64,000 nt of DNA from Grifola frondosa (lineage: Eukaryota; Basidiomycota; Agaricomycetes; Polyporales; Grifolaceae): assembly GCA_001683735.1 (NCBI GenBank), contig LUGG01000034.1:23875-87874 (forward strand), given 5' to 3'. Position 1 is the first letter of the stretch. Every line of letters begins with the position of its first letter. The position numbers and the translations under genes are program-made. Below the pieces are notes generated by a model. That model ran no database searches. It was not told the DNA's origin and worked only from the letters and a program-made list of their open reading frames with translations. This document shows, one piece after another, positions 55,817 through 64,000 of the stretch.

Positions 55817-58800
55817 ATGACTATTATAAAAAGAATAGAATATAACACTCACCATGATCCAGGTTTTGAACTAGTTGGCGAAGGAAAGTTTCGATGCAAA
55901 GTTTGTCAGCCATACATTGGTGATAGAACACTTGGCCTATCTGCGCTCAAAGCTCACCTCAAGACCCGAGTGCATGAAGACAGTATACGCTTGACAGCAG
56001 AGGAAATACAGCAGCAAGAAGAAGAGACACGAATTGAGGAAGTCTTTCAGAGGGATTGGACGAGCGCGTCAATACCTGCATGGGCACCAGAAGCTCCCCG
56101 GCCTCGAGCCAAACACGTTCGAATGGTTCCGGAGGTGGTGACATTCTTGAACCAGATTTATGATGAGGATATCATTATATCAATTGGCGAGCCAAGTCAA
56201 CCAAAGGATGATCGTAATCGGGTTGAACAAGAATATGAAAACTTTCAACTGGGCACCGCAATACGCATGGCAAATTCACTCGGAATTGAGCATGAAGGAG
56301 TGATTGACGAGGAGCATGAAGATGACGAGTTGGTAAATAGCTTGTTAACAAACATTATGCAAGTACATGGTGCGTTGAATCCTCCGATACTATTTACTTG
56401 GTACCATTCGAGCTTGCTTAGCGTGACATTAAATTCAGATCTCGGTGACGATCCCGACGGTGATGAGGCTCACGCACATGAATTTGGTTTTGAGAATGGT
56501 TCTCAACGCCCCGCAGGCCAGTGGTTTCCATATCCTAATAAAACTGTAAGTAAAATTACATGAATCTTCGGGTATGCTGACAGGAGTGATTCTATCACAG
56601 CACTTGCTCCTTGATATTCTGGACAATTTGCCCAGATTATGAATCTCAGATGCCTTGATGCGCATGATTTTATGGGTCATGCGTGAGGCTGGTGCAAATG
56701 ATGTCCCATCTTTTTCTGCGCTTCGAAAATTCCAAGACCAGTTGCGGCGTGACGCAGGAATCAAGACGCTGAAGTTCGAGTCACCTCAGCAGAATATTTT
56801 TACATGAATGATATCGTGACGCTAATTGCCAAAGTGTGTACCAAGATAATATTAATAGTTCTCTTATTCTGAGAAAGAAAATCACAGGATTACACGAATC
56901 CCCTGACCGCACCGTTGTTGGTCCGGTATCCGCACAAATCTGATATAATATCAGAAGTCTGGCATGGAGAGAAGCTGAACACGGCTCTTCCATTGCATCA
57001 GCTCTGCCCACACTATGTCGATGACAGTGGCAATTTCTTCTATGTTGATGAATTTGCCCGTCTCCACAATGGTCAGATTGTCATCCCGAAACGTTGGAAA
57101 CGACGCGATGATCATGCACTCTGGGCAGATGCTTACCTCATTGTCGAACTTGAGCAACAGGCTGACTTTATATTATATACAGTTCTTGACCAACAGATGA
57201 TTGAGATTGAATCCAGAGCATTTAGGATGAATTATCTTGATCTCCGTGAACATCATCAACTCCCTCGATGTGACGGTGAGTGCAATATTTTATATTCAGT
57301 GAAAAACACTAAAATTTATCTCTAGAATTAAGTCAGAAACATGTCTCTGTAATGCCAAATCCACTGCGAGAACTTGCGCAGGGAGAGCCATTATACTCAA
57401 GCTGGATTACAGTATGGGGTGACGATGTCTCCGGAAATCGGTCAAAAGCTTGGAACAAGCATTGGAACATTTATATCACCCACGCTAACCTTCCTCGTCA
57501 TGTTCTACAGCAGGAATTTCACGTACATTTTGGTTCCACCTCGCCGAATGCCTCTGTCCCTGAGCAATTTGGTGCAGTCAAGCAAATGATTGAGTGAGTT
57601 GCCTTCAAACTGCCACATTCACTCTCAAGTTTATTTTGAATTAGAAATACCCACGTGCATCCAGTGCGAGTTCAGGATCCAATTACTGGGCAATTTTGTC
57701 GATTTCGCATTTTTGCAATCGATGCAGATGCTGATAACCCCATGCAGAGCGAGGAGTGTGGTCATATTGGCGGCAACGGACTTCACGACTGCCGCAAGTG
57801 TCATCGTGGTGGTCCAGAGGGATTCAAGGTCACAAACGATGGCTACGACAGTTTATTTCATGTGCGTATTGAACTCATTGCTATGTACACTATAACTTAA
57901 ATAATAAGCCTATTATAGCCTCAACAGCCCCGCCACTCTACAGAAACTCTCACTGAAGTCAAACATCAAGTTTCTCTGGCTTGTAAAGGCATCGAGGCTA
58001 ATGTCAAGAAGCGTCAAACAGATTCTGGCGTAAAAGACGCTTACACTCAACACTGGATTGAATATCTTCTGGCACGCTTTCAACAACTGAAGGCCGAGGA
58101 TCCGAATCGCTCAGATAATGACATCACACGGGAACTAGAAGCATTTGTTACACAGCGTGGAAATGAACTCTATAACCCCTTCCTCCAGCTTGAAGGTAAC
58201 AGTGATATTACCTTGTTTATTCATCATCTTCGGCTCTTATTGACTGAACTCATAGGCTTCGATGTTAACCTCGATACACCAGTCGAGCTGCTTCATACCG
58301 TTTTGCTCGGGATTGTTAAGTATGCTTGGCATATGACACATTCATCCTTGTCCAAGCAACAACTAGATCATTTCTTTGTGAAGCTCCAATCAAGCTCCGT
58401 GGACGGTTTGACTATCGCGCCTATTCGGGCAAATTACCTTCGACAGTATAGAAACTCACTGGTTGGTCGACAGTTTAAACAAGTGCTGCAAACGAGCATA
58501 TTTCACCTCTACGGAATGATAGATGACCTTCATTTCTCACTGTGGCAAGCTGTCGGCACCCTGTGTGCCTTACTTTGGTTTCCGGAAATAAAAAATATGA
58601 CAGAATATTTGGTAAGTGACTCACGCTGCCCCGATTGACACGAGCACTGACTGCTGTTATCAGGCAGACTTGAAAATTGCTACAAACAATGTACTGGATC
58701 TATTTGCTCTCATTGATCCATCCAAGATCTGGTCCAAAATCAAGCTTCACATTCTCGCACACGTACATGAAGACATCTCTCGCTTTGGACCTATTATTGG

Positions 58801-60049
58801 CCGTTCGACCGAGATTTTTGAATGCTTCAATGCCATTTTTCGGTTTTGCGCTGTCTTAACTAATCGACGGTCTCCGAGTCATGACATTGCGATGCAGCTC
58901 GCCGATCAGGAGGCCCTCAAACAGCGTATAACGGGTGGCATGTGGCAACAATCCGAAAGCGAGTGGGTACAGGCATCCTCACAAGTTCGTGGTATGTTAC
59001 AGAAGCACAAAATTCTCCAAAATCACCTCGGATGGTCTGTAGATAAGCCCACTGATGCAGGTAAGCTGCATGCACAGGTTCACAGTCACCTTCGGATGAA
59101 CTGATATCTTACTAGGTTCTGCCACTCCAGTACCGGAGCACCGTCGACAAGAACTCCAGTGGTGTCAAACAGATGCTCTGAAGACCGTGAACTGCCCCGA
59201 GCATGATGAGAAATCAATTTGGTGGCCTGGTGAGAAGGTAATTGCACAATCCGGCGATGTTTGTAAAGTTGGTTTCTGGGTTTTTGCTTCCTCGCCCTTT
59301 ACGGTGTGTTCACGCTCTTGGCTGATATCCTTGAACTAGCCGCTCATGTTTTTGTCCGCTCAGACGGGTGGTATTGTTGGTCGTATCACCCAAATTCTCA
59401 TTCAACCACCTCGTCGTGCAGTACTTATAATCATTGATCAATTCTACATTGGGTCCGAGCAACATCATATATACAAGATGCCGGTATTAAGCCTACGCCA
59501 GAATGAACACACCTTCGTGACTATTGATTCTAAGGTGAGTGAAACTCAACTCCGATAGTCATTCAACTCACTGCCGCACTTCAGAAAATCAATTTTGCCA
59601 TAAATGTACAGCACGACTGTAACTTTGCCAAATGCATGGCGTCTGGCTCCCGACCAAGGATGCAAGAACGTGAAGATACCGGTCTACGTGATGCATGCAT
59701 AGAACATAAGCCAATTGAGCGATATATCCTTAACGCTCATGCTTTGCACAATGCTCACCTGCTTCGAGACATGCTACCGCGGTCTTTGACTGCTCCGGTA
59801 CCGTACCTGCCGAATCGGCGCCAAAAACATGATGACATTGCGACCACTTTGCAAACCGAGTACGACGCCAAGGAACGTAAGAAGGCAGAAGCCCGGGAAC
59901 GCAAGAAGAAGGAACTACGAGAGCGCAAGAACCAAGAGAGAGTCACGGGAAAGGAGAAAGAGCAGGAAACCGCCAAAGGGAAAGAAAACGGTGTGGATGA
60001 TGCAGTCGAAGACTTCCCTGTAGCAAAGAAACGTTGTAGATATGATTAG
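55817..60049 (+). pseudogene. Plavaka/CACTA-like transposase, damaged
   Basis: About 15 exons. The N-terminus has a zinc finger (GKFRCKVCQPYIGD ... LKAHLKTRVHEDS). Later exons give [80 protein letters not shown] and the motif TPVELLHTVLLGIVKYAWHM, typical of this transposase group. KIKLHILAHVHEDISRFGPI and RSTEIFECFNAIFRFCAVLT come next, then a BAH-like region (GRITQILIQPPRRAVLIIID). The end is a lysine/glutamate-rich tail (ARERKKKELRERKNQERVTG). A TGA at 56,640-56,642 replaces the arginine expected in LPRLRISDALMR (CGA to TGA), and one T is missing in the run near 56,797 (QQNIF to YMNDIV). Mostly open otherwise. Terminal inverted repeats were not found. Confidence 0.6.
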
Positions 60050-60653
60050 TAGAGACCCTCAAAGCACATGAGCACTCACCCTCGGGAACGTCTGATCACA
60101 CATGCGAATTTTCACATGCATAACTGCCAATTGGAACGTTGGAGCCGCATCTGTTTTGCAGACTTCCTCAACCGTGCATTACACATGCAATCTACCGATT
60201 CAGCGGAGAATATCCTTGTGTGCCACTCACATGAAAATTATTGATAATATCACATGTTTAGAGGTTAGATTACATATGAATTATTCCGAGAAAGACATCT
60301 GCGCCAAACCGTGAAATGGCGAAGGATTCCGTGCGCGATGCAGAAGGGACCGAACCGCAACTAGCACAAGCGAACGCCGCATGAAAGTCACGCCTGGGAA
60401 AGTTGGAGGTGTATGAGATGCAACAATCTACAAAGATAGAGATATCGTCCCAGGAGAAATCACAGGAAGTAACGTGTCCGGTGTAGCATGCGGCAGAGAG
60501 AGATAACGATATCCATGAGCTGCGAATACGTGATGGTCATCAGAGATATGATATGCTATAATAAACAATACGAGCTTAGATCCACAACACCGTCCGAGGA
60601 CAAACAAACCGAGCATCAGAACCCCCACGAAGCCCGTCCATCGACCTAGCACA
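60050..60653. other. Intergenic, possible right end of second transposon
   Basis: Contains CACATG-rich sequence, including AATTTTCACATG (about 60,106) and CACATGAAAATT (about 60,229) as an imperfect inverted pair. No gene seen. Confidence 0.35.
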
Positions 60654-61830
60654 TCACGATTCCGTGTACTGGGGAGGGACCTCCAGCAGCGGCGCGTCGC
60701 TCGCGACGGGCTGGCCTGTGCCGCCGAAACGGACGCCCGAGTCTGCGTGGAACTGCACGGGCTCAGGAGGCTGTGCGCGCCGCCGCGCCTCGGTGGCCTT
60801 TCGCTGTGCGGGCGTCGGCGCGGACGTTTCGTCGCTGAGGTCGTTCGCAACGACGAGTGTGCGCGAGGACCCGCTCCGCGTGTCGCTGCTGCTGCCCGCG
60901 GCCGGGGGTAGGTGTGGGTGGTCGGGGTAGCGCTCGGGGTTGCCCCGACGGAGGGCTGGGAGTCGGTGTATGGAGCTGGGGTATCGGGTTGGGGGTCAGA
61001 TAGCAGTGCTTCTGTCAGTGAGGGGTCGGCTTGGGATGCTTTTGCAGGATTGCTTCCGTAGGATTTCTCTAGGGATCCAGGAACATGAGTACAACCAGTG
61101 TGCTATCAGAAGCCGGAAGCAACGACCAACCTGCGTCAAACACCACCTCCTCCTCCGAAGAAGTGTGGCGGTAGTAGAATCCTCGCCCTCCACGCCGTTT
61201 TCTGAAGTACAAGAAATAAAACGCCAAGGCTGCGGCAACGAGCAGGGCGACTCCGCCCACCACTCCGCCCACGATCGGCCCGACAGGCAGTGACGACGAT
61301 CCTTGAATAGAGGACTGAGCGGCACTCGAGGGTGTTACGAAAACTGTGGTGATGTACGATGCACTAGAGGTCGTCTGCGAGGGTGATGGCAGGTACGCGA
61401 GGTAGTCGATGACATAGCCCACGCCGGCGTTGATGACGGTGATCTCCAGGGTGTGGCTTCCGTCCGCGACAGTGCCGGAGCCATAAAACACGACGTCGTT
61501 ATCGTCCACTAATGGGGCCAAATACTCCATCGCGCTGCCTCCATCAAGAACGTACTGCGATAGCGCGCCCGAAGCGCCAGGTTCCTCGCCTGAAATTGAC
61601 CATCCAACCACGACGACTCCGGTGCCTGCCTATCTATTTAGACCGCCTTTTCCGACACAATGCAGGACGCACACACCTGTAAACGAGAAGCTCGCAGTCG
61701 CGCCATTATTCGACGTGACCTCGATAGAAGAATTCCACGCAGCGGACTTTGTCGAGTCAATCCAGCCGCCCGAGTAGTGGATCGCCGGATTTGTGTTGTC
61801 AATGGGCAAGAATACCTGGCCGGTGGACAT
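60654..61830 (-). CDS. Single-pass membrane protein with extracellular β-sandwich-like domain
   Basis: ATG at 61,830 (MSTGQVFLPIDNTNPAIHYS) opens a β-rich domain: GGWIDSTKSAAWNSSIEVTS, GATASFSFTG, then by splicing VGWSISGEEPGASGALSQYV and HTLEITVINAGVGYVIDYLA. This is the layout of mushroom cell-surface proteins with galactose-binding-like folds. A Ser/Thr-rich stalk precedes the membrane span (PIVGGVVGGVALLVAAALAF), followed by the basic stop RKRRGG and a cytoplasmic tail. A second splice near 61,100-60,960 leads to the Ser/Thr/Pro-rich tail ending PPQYTES at 60,654. Ligand unknown. No signal peptide is obvious at this start, so an upstream exon may be missing. Downstream-to-window-edge neighbours are not informative. 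Confidence 0.6.
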
Positions 61831-63800
61831 GGTGGACGTCGATAAGAAGGAGGTGAGGTGTGGATGTGAAACCAGAGCACGAGAGTATTCTTGACCGCAT
61901 CTGAGCGTACATATTAATTGCAGTGCATCAAACGCTCGTCGCACCGAGATCACCAATGGCGCGCATTGCCGGACCCCAGACACTGTCATTTCCGATCCAC
62001 TCATACACGTACACGGACTGCGGTATAGAGACTCCCTTCCTCCATGTTCTTGCTGCGGTTATTGACACCGGAATCGAGGAGATGAAGGTAACTCGTATAC
62101 AGGAAGAGCACTCGAAGTTGCTCCAAGGCAACTGTGCTCCGGATGACTGTGCGTCAATCCCCGGAACAACCACTGGCTCAAGTCCCGCCAAAACATCTTC
62201 TGGCGAGAGGTACCCACCCAAGGGGCACAAAAAACAGATGATGCGTGTCAGAACAGACTGTGCACATGCCAAATTCCGGACTCGGGTGCCTCCCTATTGG
62301 ACAGTTTCTTCGTTTCTGGCGAAGGAGGCTTGGCGTTATTCGACGTACGAGTAATGCCTGTACCGTGTCAACCTGGGACCACCCAAGTCTACGTGAGAAA
62401 TTCTGAAATTTAAATCCATGAAAATCGTGTACTTGCACTCGAGGGGTTGGCAAGAGGGGTACAATTCCATGATTTCCAGAATATTTCATTCGAGGTGCCA
62501 GGATTTATACCTTGACCAGCATCACAAGAAGAATCTGCAAATAAATGACAGGATTGGCGGAGTCGGCAAACTGTGAATATCTGGGAAAAGTGTAGAAAGC
62601 AAGTGCTGCGCCGCATGCGTAGGAAGGTTGATTTGTCTTATGCGCCTTCTACAAATAAATCTATCAGAAAAAATCTATCCGTCTAAGTTCGATAGCTCAC
62701 TACGCATGCGGTGTAGCTCCAGTTATATCCTACGATTAACGATGCCTTCAAAATTCGAAGATCGTCCCAGAGAGTACACCAGTTGCATGTCTCGAAAAGG
62801 CGCGGATACTATTCACGAATCAGCGTCACAGCTACATGTGATGACAGAAAGAGTACCGGTGTCTACAGACATAATCATGTATGTATAGTATTTCTTACCA
62901 GATAATGCAATCCTTGTAGCAAGCCACTGAAGTTTGATGACCGTTCGCCGTCCATAATCACGGTAAACCAGTACGCAAAAGTACATAGACTTTTGCTCGC
63001 ATACCAGTCACTCCAATAAGGGTATAAATTAGCTCATAGGTTCGGTCATGGACAGAGCTGACAACAGTGCAAAGTAAAGGTCAGCGCAAAATCTAATTTA
63101 TCACAGGCGGTAAAATTTGACGCTCTTAGTCCTCACCTGGCAAATACGATCCTCCGGCCTTCCTTCTCGTGGGTCTTGCAGGTTTAATTGGAGTGCTCTT
63201 CAATGTTCCCCGATGATGGCGCCAGCACCTCCGAGAAACCTTTCAAAGAGTAGGTTGCGATGAAATTCGAGCACTTGTCAACTGCAGTAAAGAGATGGGG
63301 CAAGGTCAAATGTGAAACTAGCATTGAAAAATAATTGATAACTAACCATGGGGCATGGCGAGCCGAACAATGAGCTCATCGTGGTAAGAAGCTGAAGAAG
63401 TCGCAGAATAGCCGAGGCGCCACAAGTGATCGACAGTCGATGCATCCGCGCATCTGACGCTTCCCCCAGCGTCCGCAGTCATTTACATAACATAATTACA
63501 AGTGGTAGTACATACAACACCAACAAGCAGACGACAGACTGTGCATTTACAGCTTCGCACCATTCGCAGCACCTCTGAACGAGTCAGCACATCTGCAAGT
63601 GGCGGAAAGCATTAGCAATAAATACGTCTATGAACGAAGGGAGGTAGAGATCGAAAGGCGACGTCGATGACCTGTTCTTATACCAGAGGTATCATGTACA
63701 GCAAAATACGGGGGGACGAAATGACAACGAATAAATAGAAAGAGAGCTGAAAGATCAATAATAGGACCGTTCAATTATCCACGCATTCCATCAAAAACTC
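61831..63800. other. Mostly non-coding; one possible minus-strand frame
   Basis: A 114-codon minus-strand frame (61,928-62,272; starts MACAQSVLTRIICFLCPLGG) could be an upstream exon of the membrane-protein gene or another gene's end, but no matching splice sites or family were found. From 62.4 to 63.8 kb only short, unsupported ORFs occur. Confidence 0.35.
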
Positions 63801-64000
63801 CTAGGAACCTTGCTCTGCCAAGCTATAGGAAGAATCCGACACAGGATTGTGAACCATTCTCATGAAGCGGTCAGGAGAGGCCCGTGCGCTGTTCAAGCGA
63901 CTGGGGATATACCCATTGCTTGAGAAGTGATCTCGGCGATTATAGCGCTTCGGGGGCGGAGTGTTATAAGCCCAATGCGGTTGCACGCCATGGTTCATAC
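63801..64000 (-). CDS. 3' end of a gene continuing past the right edge
   Basis: A minus-strand frame runs from the window edge, through MNHGVQPHWAYNTPPPKRYN, to a stop at 63,801 after SDSSYSLAEQGS. It is Pro/Ser/Arg-rich, with no domain. It is probably the low-complexity C-terminus of a gene lying to the right. The apparent ATG at 63,998 need not be the start. Confidence 0.35.
   Translation of the reverse strand, partial: MNHGVQPHWAYNTPPPKRYNRRDHFSSNGYIPSRLNSARASPDRFMRMVHNPVSDSSYSLAEQGS

Overview
The window looks like nuclear DNA of a filamentous basidiomycete, probably an Agaricomycete. Genes are split by short (about 45-80 nt) GT..AG introns with CTRAY-type branch points. The gene set is typical of mushrooms: F-box/LRR proteins, a USP12/46-type deubiquitinase, a Skt5-type Sel1-repeat protein, and KDZ, CACTA-like and Ty3/gypsy mobile elements. 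No operons, rRNA, tRNA or CRISPR arrays were seen.

Layout. 1-6.85 kb: a tandem segmental duplication. Each copy holds a TPR-protein remnant (minus) and an F-box/LRR gene (plus), and a degraded SET-domain remnant lies between the copies. All are decayed. 7.1-10.2 kb (minus): 3-methylcrotonyl-CoA carboxylase biotin-carrying alpha subunit. 10.7-14.1 kb (minus): USP12/46-like deubiquitinase. 14,648-21,352: a 6.7-kb CACTA-superfamily transposon with terminal inverted repeats, an ATT target duplication, a Tnp2-type transposase and a convergent companion gene. 21.6-29.05 kb: ordinary genes, namely an F-box protein, a small unidentified gene, a C2-domain membrane protein and a Skt5-like chitin synthase activator with a CaaX end.

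30.6-33.4 kb: a KDZ transposase gene cut off by a Ty3/gypsy element of 18.9 kb (33,448-52,327, read on the minus strand). Its LTRs are 2.03 kb, nearly identical, and carry a 162-codon ORF. The element has gag with a zinc knuckle, two retropepsin-like segments, RT, RNase H and integrase. A roughly 6.2-kb stretch (39.7-45.9 kb) between the gag-protease block and RT carries unrelated, unrecognised genes, including a clean four-exon gene for 59 residues. 52.4-53.7 kb: a possible DUF6532-type gene. 54.1-60.05 kb: a second transposase with a divergently transcribed companion gene. 60.65-61.83 kb (minus): a single-pass membrane protein. The right edge cuts a minus-strand gene.

A recurrent pattern is worth knowing before any pseudogene call is trusted. 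Conserved genes (carboxylase, deubiquitinase, Skt5) are interrupted by single-base indels, mostly in homopolymer runs, while their splice sites and motifs are intact. That points to residual assembly error at least as much as to decay.
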